NCBI GenBank assembly: GCA_009692365.1
Contig: SHZJ01000004.1
Coordinates: forward strand, 1-64,000
DNA from: Gammaproteobacteria bacterium
GTDB lineage: Bacteria; Pseudomonadota; Gammaproteobacteria; Ga0077536
Direction: 5' to 3'
Length of the DNA: 64,000 bases
Every line of letters starts with the position of its first letter. The first letter of the stretch is position 1. Of the stretch, positions 44,756 to 53,917 are shown in pieces. The translations under genes were made by a program, and so were the position numbers. The notes under the pieces were generated by a model. That model made no database searches and was not told where the DNA came from. It saw nothing but the letters and a program-made list of their open reading frames with translations.

Positions 44756-45400
44756 ATGGAAATCCACGTCGCGCAGTTATCGGCCGCGTCTTATCGGGTA
44801 CGGATCGCCCTGCAACTCAAACAGGTGAGCTACCGCAGCGTCGTGCTGTCGCTGACACGTGCCGGCGGCGAGCAGCTTGCCCCGGAATATCGCAGCCTGA
44901 ATCCGCAGGGCTTGGTGCCTACGCTGGTGGACGATGATTTCCTGCTGACGCAGAGCCTGGCCATGGTGGAATATCTCGATGAACGCTATCCCAATCCGCC
45001 GCTGCTGCCCGCCGCCCCCCGGCCCCGCGCGCGCGCGCGCCAGTTTGCGCAGCTGATCGTGAGCGATATTCAGTCCCTGACTGGACTGCGGGTGCTGGGC
45101 TACCTGCGCGCTGAACTGCACCTGCAGCCGGCTGCGCGCAGTTTGTGGTTGCGGCACTGGTTGCTCGAAGGACTAGACGCCTTGGAAATCTGGCTCACGG
45201 CGGAGCGCGCCGGCGGCTACTGCGTGGGCGACAGCGTTACGCTGGCCGATGTTTGCCTTATCCCGTTGCTCTACAGCGTGCGCCGCTTCGGACTCTCGAT
45301 AGAGGACTTTCCCCGCTTGTGCGAGGTGGAGGCGACCTGCCTTGCCCTGCCGCCCTTCCAACTGGCTCACCCCGACAACCTGACCGAGGACCGCGAGTGA
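44756..45400 (+). CDS. maiA: Maleylacetoacetate isomerase / zeta-class glutathione S-transferase
   Basis: A 214-residue GST. SAASYRVRIALQLK corresponds to the zeta motif SSxSxRVRIAL that holds the glutathione-activating serine, NPQGLVPTLVDDDFLLTQSLAMVEYLDE is the glutathione-binding domain, and GDSVTLADVCLIPLLYS the C-terminal helix. In tyrosine/homogentisate breakdown it isomerises maleylacetoacetate to fumarylacetoacetate, whose product fumarate suits the fumarase next door. No homogentisate dioxygenase or FAH is in the window, so another zeta GST role is possible. Confidence 0.85.
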   Translation: MEIHVAQLSAASYRVRIALQLKQVSYRSVVLSLTRAGGEQLAPEYRSLNPQGLVPTLVDDDFLLTQSLAMVEYLDERYPNPPLLPAAPRPRARARQFAQLIVSDIQSLTGLRVLGYLRAELHLQPAARSLWLRHWLLEGLDALEIWLTAERAGGYCVGDSVTLADVCLIPLLYSVRRFGLSIEDFPRLCEVEATCLALPPFQLAHPDNLTEDRE

Positions 45401-45593
45401 ACCCTCGGCGGCAGGCGCCGGCGGGCGGTGTCGGGCCCGCCCCGGTAGTCCGGAGCCGGGTCGCCACGCTGGCCGGCGGGGGCCTATCCCGCGGCGTCCA
45501 AGGTGGGTTGCTTAACACCCGGCCGCGCCGCATTTCCGCGTTAGCCTAGCCACCGAAGGTGGACCGGCCAGCGCCTAACCAGGAACCACTGTT

Positions 45594-47120
45594 ATGACCA
45601 CCATTCGTCAGGACGATCTCATCCGCAGCGTGGCCGACGCGCTCCAGCATATTTCCTACTATCACCCGTTGGACTACATCCAAAACCTCGCCCGGGCGTA
45701 CGCGCGCGAAGCCTCGCCGGCGGCCCGCGATGCCATGGCGCAAATTCTCGTCAATTCGCGGATGTGCGCCGAAGGGCACCGGCCACTCTGTCAGGACACC
45801 GGCATCGTCAATGTGTTCTGCAAAGTCGGCATGAACGTGCGCTGGGATGCTCGTCTAAGCCTCACGGAGATGATCAACGAAGGCGTGCGGCAGGCTTATT
45901 TACACCCAGACAACAAACTGCGGGCGTCGATAGTGGCCGATCCGAGCGGCCTGCGCCTCAACACCCGCGATAACACCCCAGCGGTCGTGCATACAGAACT
46001 CGTACTCGGCGATGAAGTCTCCATTACGGTCGCCGCGAAGGGGGGTGGGTCGGAGAATAAATCGAAGTTCGCCATGCTCAATCCCAACGACTCCATCGTG
46101 GAGTGGGTACTCAATACCGTGCCGTTGATGGGGGCGGGTTGGTGTCCGCCGGGCATGCTGGGCATCGGCATCGGCGGTACCGCAGAGAAGGCCATGCTGA
46201 TGGCCAAAGAAGCCTTGATGGAGCCCATCGATATTCAAGATCTTCAAGCGCGTGGCGCCCAGAACGGCTTGGAAGCGCTGCGGCTGGAGCTGTATGAGAA
46301 AGTCAACGCGTTAGGGATCGGCGCGCAGGGACTGGGCGGACTGACCACCGTGCTCGATGTCAAAATTCTCGACTATCCCACCCACGCGGCGTCCAAGCCC
46401 ATTGCCATGATTCCCAACTGCGCGGCCACCCGGCATGCCCATTTTGTGCTCGATGGCAGCGGGCCGGCCGAACTGGCAGTGCCTAAACTGGCGGACTGGC
46501 CCACCATCAGTTGGTCGGCGGGTGCGAGCGCACGGCGGGTCAATTTGGATAGCGTCACCGCCCAAGACATCGCTACTTGGCGGCCGGGCGAAACCCTCCT
46601 GTTGTCGGGCGCCATGCTGACGGGGCGCGATGCCGCTCATCAACGGATACAAACCCTACTCGAACGCGGGGAGTCCCTCCCGGCGGGCTTGGATTTCCGT
46701 GGGCGTTTCATTTACTACGTGGGCCCGGTGGATCCGGTGCGCGACGAAGTGATGGGGCCCGCTGGCCCGACCACCGCGACCCGGATGGATAAATTCACCG
46801 AAATGATGCTGGCCAAAACCGGGCTGCTGGGCATGATCGGCAAAGCAGAGCGCGGCCCTAGCGGTATCGAGGCCATTAAGCGCCATGCGGCGGTTTACCT
46901 GATGGCGGTCGGTGGGGCGGCCTATCTGGTGTCCAAAGCCATTCGCAAAAGCCGGGTGGTGGCCTTTGCCGATTTGGGCATGGAGGCGGTGTATGAGTTT
47001 GTGGTGGAGGAGATGCCGGTCACGGTGGCGGTGGACGCGCAGGGCACCTCGGTCCACCAAACCGGTCCCGCCGAATGGCGGGCGCGCATTGGTAAAATTC
47101 CGGTCGCGGTTAAGGCCTGA
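45594..47120 (+). CDS. fumA: Class I (4Fe-4S) fumarate hydratase
   Basis: A 508-residue class I fumarase. EGHRPLCQDTGIVNVFCKVG holds the first cluster Cys, NTRDNTPAVVH and AKGGGSENKSKFAMLNP are substrate loops, GWCPPGMLGIGIGGTAEKAM the second Cys, and the C-terminal half (GPTTATRMDKF, LVSKAIRKSRVVAFADLGMEAVYEF) the swivelling domain. It interconverts fumarate and malate; the cluster makes it oxygen-sensitive. AGGA precedes the ATG. Confidence 0.95.
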   Translation: MTTIRQDDLIRSVADALQHISYYHPLDYIQNLARAYAREASPAARDAMAQILVNSRMCAEGHRPLCQDTGIVNVFCKVGMNVRWDARLSLTEMINEGVRQAYLHPDNKLRASIVADPSGLRLNTRDNTPAVVHTELVLGDEVSITVAAKGGGSENKSKFAMLNPNDSIVEWVLNTVPLMGAGWCPPGMLGIGIGGTAEKAMLMAKEALMEPIDIQDLQARGAQNGLEALRLELYEKVNALGIGAQGLGGLTTVLDVKILDYPTHAASKPIAMIPNCAATRHAHFVLDGSGPAELAVPKLADWPTISWSAGASARRVNLDSVTAQDIATWRPGETLLLSGAMLTGRDAAHQRIQTLLERGESLPAGLDFRGRFIYYVGPVDPVRDEVMGPAGPTTATRMDKFTEMMLAKTGLLGMIGKAERGPSGIEAIKRHAAVYLMAVGGAAYLVSKAIRKSRVVAFADLGMEAVYEFVVEEMPVTVAVDAQGTSVHQTGPAEWRARIGKIPVAVKA

Positions 47121-47134
47121 GCGACGCGCTGGGT

Positions 47135-47800
47135 CTAGATCCCGGCGCCCAAATTTTGCAGGCCGCATTCGCGTTCATCGAGCACTTTGGTCGGGTCAAC
47201 GTAATCATCGTTGTCCGGTAAATTGTGCTCGTAGAGATAATCCTCCAAATCCACCACGTGCCACGCGAAAAACGGCGCCACGCGCAGGGTGCCGTGCGGG
47301 CCGCGCGACACCACGCCCAGCGTGCGGCGGAAATCTGTTTGTTCGGCGCGGATGCCAGTCAACCAGACGTCTGGCGCTAGCTCCTGCAAGGCGCGTGCGA
47401 AGGGCTCAAGTTTTACTTCTTGGGTAAACGCGCCGTGTTGGGGATGGTCCAAACTGGGCACGCCGTCCATGACCGCCGCGCGCCGCGCGCTGGTGACCCG
47501 GGGCGTATAGATCTGCAGATTGAGTTTTAGCCGTCGGGTTAATGCCTCGGCAAAGCGATAGGTCGCCGGGGTGTTATACCCGGTGTCTACCCACACCACG
47601 GGGATGTCGGGCGCGAGGCGCGTGACGAGATGCAGCAATGCCGCGGAGCGTGGTCGAAAATTGGTGGACAGCAGCGGCGCCACGGCCTGGCTGAGGGCGC
47701 GCGCCACAATGTCCTGCGGCTCCAGGCCGTGAAAGTGGTCTGCGGTGGCATAGAGCGTTTCGGCGCCGGTAGCGGTGTTCAGGGCAAGTCGGTTGCTCAT
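47135..47800 (-). CDS. cysH: Phosphoadenylyl-sulfate (PAPS) reductase
   Basis: A 221-residue CysH. LLSTNFRPRSAALLHLV is the P-loop-like start, VDTGYNTPATYRFAE and GIRAEQTDFR are conserved, and the catalytic tail is ERECGLQ. There are no CC or CxxC pairs, so it is the thioredoxin-dependent PAPS type without a 4Fe-4S cluster, as in E. coli, not an APS reductase. It reduces PAPS to sulfite in assimilation. It is convergent with the fumarase gene, and no other cys gene is adjacent. Confidence 0.93.
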   Translation of the reverse strand: MSNRLALNTATGAETLYATADHFHGLEPQDIVARALSQAVAPLLSTNFRPRSAALLHLVTRLAPDIPVVWVDTGYNTPATYRFAEALTRRLKLNLQIYTPRVTSARRAAVMDGVPSLDHPQHGAFTQEVKLEPFARALQELAPDVWLTGIRAEQTDFRRTLGVVSRGPHGTLRVAPFFAWHVVDLEDYLYEHNLPDNDDYVDPTKVLDERECGLQNLGAGI

Positions 47801-48046
47801 AAAAAAAAGGCCCGTGGCTGATGGCGAGGATCCGTATTATCGGGGGCCACCCGCCGCGGGATTAGTTCAATGCGGCATAAGCTTAGATGGCTGACCTTAC
47901 GCAGCGGCTGCGAGGCTGCGCACTCAGCAGGCTGCGCGGGGGGTCCCCGGGTAGTCCGCTGGCCGCGCCCGTGCGCTCGCGCAACGAGCACAGCGTTTAG
48001 CTGCGCGTGCTAGGGGTAACCGCGGGGCCGACCTGCCACCCACGTT

Positions 48047-49108
48047 TTATCGGTGAGCGCGCCGCGCCTGCACCGCCTCCGCGAGTTGGTCGAGCACCGG
48101 CACGGTCATTTCCCAGGACAGGCAGGCGTCGGTAATGCTTTGTCCGTACACCAGCGGCGTCCCCGTGGAATGGCTCTGCTTGCCTTCGCGCAGGTGGCTC
48201 TCCAGCATCAGACCGCAAATGGAGCGCTCGCCGCCGGCGATTTGCGCGCCAACCTCGGCGGCCACCTGCGGTTGCTTGCGATGGTCTTTGCGGCTATTGC
48301 CGTGGCTGCAGTCGACCATGATGCCCGTTTTGAGCTTGGCCTTGGACAGCGCTTGGATGCACTCGGCGATCGCCGCCGGGTGATGGTTGGGGCCCACATT
48401 GGAACCGCGCAAGATAACGTGACAGTTTTCGTTGCCTTTGGTCGTCACGATGGCCGAGATGCCTTGCTTGGCCACCGCCAGAAAGTGATGTGGATGACGT
48501 GCAGCACCGATGGCGTCCACGGCAACTTGGATGCTGCCGTCGGTGCCGTTCTTGAAACCCACAGGCATCGACAGGCCGGAGGCCATTTCACGGTGGATCT
48601 GGCTTTCGGTGGTGCGGGCGCCGATAGCGCCCCAGGCGATTAAATCGGCGATGAACTGCGGCGTGATGACATCCAGAAACTCGGTGCCGGCGGGTAACCC
48701 GCGCTGCGCCAGTTCCAACAGTAGGCGCCGGGCCGCCCGCAGACCGTTGTTGATATCAAAGCTGCCATCCAGATGCGGGTCGTTGATCAGACCTTTCCAA
48801 CCGATGGTGGTGCGCGGCTTCTCAAAATAAACCCGCATGCAAATGAGCAGGTCCTGGCGGTGGCGTTCGGCCTCGCGTTGCAGTTTGTCGGCGTACTCCA
48901 GCGCCGCTTTGGGGTCGTGGATGGAACACGGTCCCACCACGACCAGCAGGCGATCGTCCGCGGCCTGAATAATGCGCTCGGCGGCTCGCCGCGCCTGCGC
49001 GATGGTCTGCGAAGCGCGCTCCGTCAGGGCAATTTCCTCGAGGAGGATGGCCGGTGGGATCAGGGGCCGGTAGCCGACGATTCTGGCGTCGTCAGTGACC
49101 TGAAACAT
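48047..49108 (-). CDS. aroG: 3-deoxy-7-phosphoheptulonate (DAHP) synthase, class I
   Basis: A 353-residue AroFGH-type enzyme. VVGPCSIHDPKAALEYADKL, RVYFEKPRTTIGWKGLINDP, GARTTESQIHREMASGLSMPVGFKNGTDG and IMVDCSHGNSRKDHRKQ are the class signature, covering PEP, E4P and metal-binding residues. GGAG lies upstream. It makes the first shikimate-pathway intermediate. Which aromatic amino acid feeds back on it cannot be decided, so the symbol is nominal. Confidence 0.95.
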   Translation of the reverse strand: MFQVTDDARIVGYRPLIPPAILLEEIALTERASQTIAQARRAAERIIQAADDRLLVVVGPCSIHDPKAALEYADKLQREAERHRQDLLICMRVYFEKPRTTIGWKGLINDPHLDGSFDINNGLRAARRLLLELAQRGLPAGTEFLDVITPQFIADLIAWGAIGARTTESQIHREMASGLSMPVGFKNGTDGSIQVAVDAIGAARHPHHFLAVAKQGISAIVTTKGNENCHVILRGSNVGPNHHPAAIAECIQALSKAKLKTGIMVDCSHGNSRKDHRKQPQVAAEVGAQIAGGERSICGLMLESHLREGKQSHSTGTPLVYGQSITDACLSWEMTVPVLDQLAEAVQARRAHR

Positions 49109-49206
49109 CGTGTGTCATCTCCGAACTTGCAGATAGGTTGAAAGGGCGGGACGAGTCGTTAGGCGCAGCCTGCGATCATTATAGTGGTGGAAGCTAGCGC
49201 TGTGTC

Positions 49207-50955
49207 TCAGCTAAACGCCGGCCGGGCCCGTGGCCGCTTAGCGTGAGCCAGTGCGGTGGCCTGTTCGCTACCCCCCACATGGCGATGGTGGTGCTGGATA
49301 TCACGCCAGAATGCGACGCCGAGCAGGTCGGCATGTTGGGTTAAAAATATCTCGCGCAGGTCGGGTGCGATGGCGAGAAATTTCATGAATTCTTCCGGAA
49401 AGACGTCGTTGGCGTTGACGTGAAACCATGGCCGGGGCCGATATTCGTCCTCATCAAAGCGCGCTGGTGGCACTTCTCGAAAATGACAGTCGGTGACTAA
49501 ACACAGCTCATCGTAGTCGTAAAAAATTACCCGCCCCTGTCGAGTCACCCCAAAATTTTTGACCAGCAAGTCGCCGGGAAAAACATTCGCGCGGGCGAGG
49601 TCTTTGAGCGCCTCGCCGTAATCCAGCACGGCCGCCTGGGCGGCCTGGGTGTCTTGTTCGCGCAGGTAGAGGTTCAGCGGGCGCAAGCGTCGTTCCACGT
49701 AAAGATGGCGGATCACCAGTTGCTCGCCGTCGATGCGGGTGCTCTCGGCTGCCGCTTCCATCAGTTCGGCGAGCACTTCGGGCGCAAACTTAGTCAACGG
49801 AAATTCGATGTCGGTGAACTCTTGGGTATCGATTAGGCGCCCGGCGCGGTCGTGCATGAGCACGAATTCGTAGCGCTCCATGACCTCTTGGCGGCTGGTA
49901 TTCTTCGGAAAGCCGAAGCGGTCGCGAATGACCTTGAACACCAGATCGTAGGAGGGCAGGGTGAAGACTATCATCACCAATCCGCGGTCGCCGGGGGCGT
50001 GCGCGAAGCGGTCGTGGCAGTTGGCCAAGTGGGTAGAAAACAGCTGGTAGCGTTCGGTTTTGCCTTGGCGGATGCGCCCGAGCGCCGTATAGAGCTCGTC
50101 GATGGGCTTGCCGGGTAGCAAGGAATTGATGAAGTACACCGCCCCTTCGACCGGCTCCAGATCCACGAAAAAATACGAGCGGGTAAACCCAAACAGGATA
50201 CTGATGTCGTCGACCGACATCATGATGGCCTCTACCCGCACCCCGTCGGTCGGGTTGTCCAGCATGATCACCAGTGGCGCTGCGTGGGTGGGCCAGAACG
50301 CCCGACCAATCAGATAGGCCCGGTTGGACTGATAAAACACCGCCGGGAGAAAATCTAGGCGCAGGAATTCCTCAGGCGCTGGCTGCCGGCACTGCGCGTA
50401 AGTGGCCAGTTCGGCCTCGATCCTAGCCACATCGCCTGCCAGATCGGCATAGGCGACCTCGAAGGCGCAGTCCTCCAATAGTTGCCGCACGATGGCGCCG
50501 GGTGAGCCCCAGTTGATATAGCTGCGGCATTCCACCGCATGGCGCTGGGCGTCGTGCAGATTAAAGCGCACGTCCACGAATTCGGTTTCGGGATCCGCAC
50601 CCACGGTGTGCAGGATTCGCCGGCTGATGGAATTGAAAAAAGTCTTGTTGAACGCCCCGTCGGGGATCCCGTCCATGCGCGCGCTAAAGAGGTCTTTGAG
50701 CTCGCGCCAGCGTGGCACCAGCAGCACCTCCTCACCGAGCAACCGGGTAATGGCGCCCACGGCGCGCTCGACCGACTTGGTATAGAGCTCGATGCGCTCG
50801 CCGAAGTCGCGTTCCGCGCCGCGCGCATCCCGCGTTTCGAAGCGCTGTTTCGCCCGGCGGGTAATGCGCCCGAAGTTGTCGTTGTACTTAACGAACGCCT
50901 CGCGCGCGATCTGGCCGGCTTCAAACAGCGGCGCGCGAGGGTTCGTCGGCAACAT
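49207..50955 (-). CDS. aceK: Isocitrate dehydrogenase kinase/phosphatase
   Basis: A 582-residue protein from the ATG at 50955, 14 bases after the icd stop; the track start at 51009 overlaps icd. AKQRFETRDARGAERDFGERIELY, the ATP-loop region (VKNFGVTRQGRVIFYDYDELC) and the C-terminal EEFMKFLAIAPDLREIF match AceK, whose kinase and phosphatase activities share one ATP site. It phosphorylates Icd to divert isocitrate into the glyoxylate shunt. No aceA or aceB is in the window. Confidence 0.97.
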   Translation of the reverse strand: MLPTNPRAPLFEAGQIAREAFVKYNDNFGRITRRAKQRFETRDARGAERDFGERIELYTKSVERAVGAITRLLGEEVLLVPRWRELKDLFSARMDGIPDGAFNKTFFNSISRRILHTVGADPETEFVDVRFNLHDAQRHAVECRSYINWGSPGAIVRQLLEDCAFEVAYADLAGDVARIEAELATYAQCRQPAPEEFLRLDFLPAVFYQSNRAYLIGRAFWPTHAAPLVIMLDNPTDGVRVEAIMMSVDDISILFGFTRSYFFVDLEPVEGAVYFINSLLPGKPIDELYTALGRIRQGKTERYQLFSTHLANCHDRFAHAPGDRGLVMIVFTLPSYDLVFKVIRDRFGFPKNTSRQEVMERYEFVLMHDRAGRLIDTQEFTDIEFPLTKFAPEVLAELMEAAAESTRIDGEQLVIRHLYVERRLRPLNLYLREQDTQAAQAAVLDYGEALKDLARANVFPGDLLVKNFGVTRQGRVIFYDYDELCLVTDCHFREVPPARFDEDEYRPRPWFHVNANDVFPEEFMKFLAIAPDLREIFLTQHADLLGVAFWRDIQHHHRHVGGSEQATALAHAKRPRARPAFS

Positions 50956-50969
50956 GCGCCGGGGCGGCC

Positions 50970-52265
50970 TTACAGCCGCTCGATCAGGGCGGTGCCGAAT
51001 TCGCTGCATTTAACTTCGCGCGCGTCCTCCATCATGCGCGCAAAGTCGTAGGTCACGATGCGATCGGCAAACGTGCGGTCCATCGCGTTGAGAACCCTAT
51101 CTGCCGCTTCTGTCCAACCGAGATAGCGGAACATCATTTCGCCGGAGAGCAACAAAGACCCAGGATTGACCTTGTCTTGGTTCGCATATTTTGGCGCGGT
51201 GCCGTGGGTGGCCTCAAAAATGGCGTGCCCGGTGTCATAGTTGATGTTGCCGCCCGGCGCGATGCCGATGCCGCCAACTTGGGCGGCCAGCGCGTCGGAG
51301 AGGTAATCGCCATTGAGGTTGAGGGTCGCGATGACGTCGAATTCGGTGGGCCGGGTGAGCACCTGTTGCAGGGTGATGTCGGCAATCGAATCCTTGACCA
51401 GCAACCGGCCGGCGGCCAGCGCGGCGGCCTGTTCGTCGTTGGCGGCTTGGCTGCCGTGTGCCGCCGCCGTGCGGTCGAACTGCTCCCAGGTGTAGCACTG
51501 TTCGCCAAATTCCTTTTCCGCCACCTCATAACCCCAATTCCGAAACGCGCCTTCGGTGAACTTCATGATGTTCCCCTTGTGCACGAAGGTCAGGCTCTTG
51601 CGCCCATTCGTGAGCGCGTAGCGGATGGCGGCGCGAACCAAGCGCGCGGTACCTTCCTGCGAGACCGGCTTGATGCCGATGCCGGTGGTACCGGGGAAAC
51701 GGATTTTCTTGTAGAGGTCCGGGAAGGACTCGGCCATGATCGATAGAAAACGTTGGTTTTCCGGCGTGCCCTGTTCAAACTCTAGGCCGGCGTAAATGTC
51801 CTCGGTGTTCTCGCGAAAGATGACCATGTCGACCAAGTCGGGGCGCTTGACGGGCGAGGGCACGCCCTTGAACCAGCGCACCGGGCGCAGGCAGACGTAG
51901 AGGTCGAGGATTTGGCGCAGGGCGACGTTTAGCGAGCGAATGCCGCCACCCACTGGGGTGGTCAACGGCCCCTTGATGGCCACGAGGTAGGCCCGACAGG
52001 CGTCTAACGTGGCGTCAGGTAGCCACGAGCCGGTGAGGGTGTTGGCTTTTTCTCCCGCATAGACTTCCATCCAGGCGATGCGGCGTCGGCCCTGATAGGC
52101 CTTGGCGACCGCAGCATCCATCACCCGCTGGCTGGCCCGCCAGACGTCGGCCCCAATGCCATCGCCTTCAATGAACGGGATAATGGGGTTGTCAGGGACG
52201 TTGAGGAGTCCGTTGGTGATAGTAATTTTTGCGCCGTCGGCCGGCGGGGTAAACGTCGTGCTCAA
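50970..52265 (-). CDS. icd: NADP-dependent isocitrate dehydrogenase (TTG start)
   Basis: A 431-residue E. coli-type Icd. I place the start at a TTG (52265): GGGAGG lies eight bases upstream and the product then begins [24 protein letters not shown], lining up with the E. coli N-terminus. The track start at 52448 would overlap the divergent kinase gene. [13 protein letters not shown], the substrate/phosphorylation region ([31 protein letters not shown]), and [19 protein letters not shown] are present. It is followed by its own regulator aceK. Confidence 0.93.
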   Translation of the reverse strand: MSTTFTPPADGAKITITNGLLNVPDNPIIPFIEGDGIGADVWRASQRVMDAAVAKAYQGRRRIAWMEVYAGEKANTLTGSWLPDATLDACRAYLVAIKGPLTTPVGGGIRSLNVALRQILDLYVCLRPVRWFKGVPSPVKRPDLVDMVIFRENTEDIYAGLEFEQGTPENQRFLSIMAESFPDLYKKIRFPGTTGIGIKPVSQEGTARLVRAAIRYALTNGRKSLTFVHKGNIMKFTEGAFRNWGYEVAEKEFGEQCYTWEQFDRTAAAHGSQAANDEQAAALAAGRLLVKDSIADITLQQVLTRPTEFDVIATLNLNGDYLSDALAAQVGGIGIAPGGNINYDTGHAIFEATHGTAPKYANQDKVNPGSLLLSGEMMFRYLGWTEAADRVLNAMDRTFADRIVTYDFARMMEDAREVKCSEFGTALIERL

Positions 52266-52405
52266 ATGTGCTGCCTCCCGTGCTGAAATAAAGCCCGGCA
52301 AGTTTTCCACAATTACAGGCGGCTTGCCATGCGCGGGTGTCCAGCGCGGGCGGACCGCCGCTACAACATTGAGTCTAGGACGGCGTTCGCCTATCCTCCA
52401 AGACT
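52266..52405. promoter_or_regulatory. Divergent intergenic region icd / histidine kinase
   Basis: A 140-bp gap between divergent starts, holding the icd Shine-Dalgarno GGGAGG at its left end and presumably both promoters. No operator-like palindrome stands out. Confidence 0.4.
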
Positions 52406-53917
52406 GTGGCCAACAGCCCTGAGACAAAGCACCCTCCTTTGATTCCAACGCTGAGAATCATCCTCTTCGACCCCGACCGCTACGACCGCGGATTACTCGG
52501 GCTCGCGCTGCGCAGCGCCCAACCAGAGTTCGAGGTCGTTAAAACCGCAACCCTGCTGGAACTCATGCACGAATTGAGCAGCGGCCCCGTGGCGGCCGTG
52601 GTGTGCGACCCTGGGACCGAGTTTGAGCCCCTGTGCGAGATTATCGATTTCGCCCGTCAGCGCGGGCCAGATTTTTTGTTCTGGCTCTTCACGGCGGATG
52701 CCGAGCGCCCCAGCGCGCGTGCCTGTGCCGGCCGCGGCGTGGACGGCCGGGGCTGTAAAGACAGCGCCGGCTATCTCGATATTCCACAGCGCCTGCTCGC
52801 GGGGGTGTTGCAGGCGCGCGAGTGCTTGGCGCGCTGCCCCACGGAGATGAATCTTCTGCAGGGCAGTGCGATGGTGGGCGCGGCGGGGCTCGTCGACCGC
52901 GCCGGCAATTGGCAGACGCTGAACCCGGCGCTCGAGAGTCTGCTCGAGCGACCCCGCTACGAACTGCTGAGGTTAGGTGTGGCCGCGCTGACGCCGGTGC
53001 CCGCGGCGCAGAGCGAAATAGCGCAGCTGCTGCAGGGCCCGCGAGCGCCGTGGGCGTTGGTGAGCGCGGGTGAGACGCAGCAGCTGGCGTTGGCCGTGCG
53101 GCCCGTGGGGGGCGCGACGCGACAGGCGGCCTGGTGGAGTATTGGCGTGGTGGGCCTGGGACCAGCGGCCGAGCCCGTGGCGCCGCTGCCCGACCCGCGC
53201 AACCAAGAACTGGAACAACTTTTGTTTGCCGTCACCCACGACCTCCAGGCACCGCTCAATTCTTTGAGCAGTAATGCACGCTGGCTGGCGCTGCAACCCG
53301 CGCATCCAGACGCCGAGGTGGCCGAGACCATCACTGAAATGGCGGCGCTGGCCGCGCGCATGCAGGCCATGCTCGACGGCATTCTGAGTATCGCCACCGT
53401 GCGGGCCGGGAGCTGCGAGCCGGAAGCCGTAAGCTTGGATGGCGTACTCAGCGATGCGCTGGCAAATTTACGCAGCGATATCGAAGAGGCCGGTGCACGC
53501 GTTGAGCGCCAGCCGCTGCCCACTTTATTGGTCAATCGCCAGCAGATGGTGCAAGTGTTCCAAAACCTCCTCTCGAACGCGCTCAAATTTCGTGGCCCGC
53601 ATCCGCCCCGCGTGCGGATCAGTTCCCAGGAAAGTGGGGAGTGTTTGCGGATCGCGGTGGAGGACAACGGCATTGGCATCGACCCCGCTGACGCCGGCCG
53701 CATTTTTGGGATGTTCAAACGCTTGCACACCGAACGCGAATATCCTGGGCTCGGACTGGGCCTGGCCATTTGTCATCAAATCATCCGCGCCCACGGCGGG
53801 GAGCTTTTCGTGGAATCCGCGCTGGGGCGCGGGGCCTGCTTCGTGATGGAATTCCGCGGCACCGGCCTGCGCTCGGTGATCACCCCGGCCCTGCGTGATG
53901 GGGCGGTTTCACGATGA
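52406..53917 (+). CDS. Sensor histidine kinase
   Basis: A 503-residue protein from a GTG start (start uncertain). Residues about 15-140 look like a degenerate receiver domain ([20 protein letters not shown]), then a PAS-like segment ([21 protein letters not shown]), HisKA with [16 protein letters not shown] carrying the phospho-His, and HATPase with [13 protein letters not shown] (N box), VEDNGIGID (G1) and [12 protein letters not shown] (G2). There are no transmembrane segments, so it senses a cytosolic signal. The ATGA overlap with the next gene indicates a coupled two-component pair. Confidence 0.9.
   Translation: MANSPETKHPPLIPTLRIILFDPDRYDRGLLGLALRSAQPEFEVVKTATLLELMHELSSGPVAAVVCDPGTEFEPLCEIIDFARQRGPDFLFWLFTADAERPSARACAGRGVDGRGCKDSAGYLDIPQRLLAGVLQARECLARCPTEMNLLQGSAMVGAAGLVDRAGNWQTLNPALESLLERPRYELLRLGVAALTPVPAAQSEIAQLLQGPRAPWALVSAGETQQLALAVRPVGGATRQAAWWSIGVVGLGPAAEPVAPLPDPRNQELEQLLFAVTHDLQAPLNSLSSNARWLALQPAHPDAEVAETITEMAALAARMQAMLDGILSIATVRAGSCEPEAVSLDGVLSDALANLRSDIEEAGARVERQPLPTLLVNRQQMVQVFQNLLSNALKFRGPHPPRVRISSQESGECLRIAVEDNGIGIDPADAGRIFGMFKRLHTEREYPGLGLGLAICHQIIRAHGGELFVESALGRGACFVMEFRGTGLRSVITPALRDGAVSR

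Noticed and set aside
52266-52448. Longer Icd start giving [10 protein letters not shown], reminiscent of the MESK start of E. coli Icd
   Set aside because: The resemblance is four residues only; about 60 non-homologous residues would follow before the conserved start, and the extension overlaps the divergent kinase gene. The TTG at 52265 fits better.
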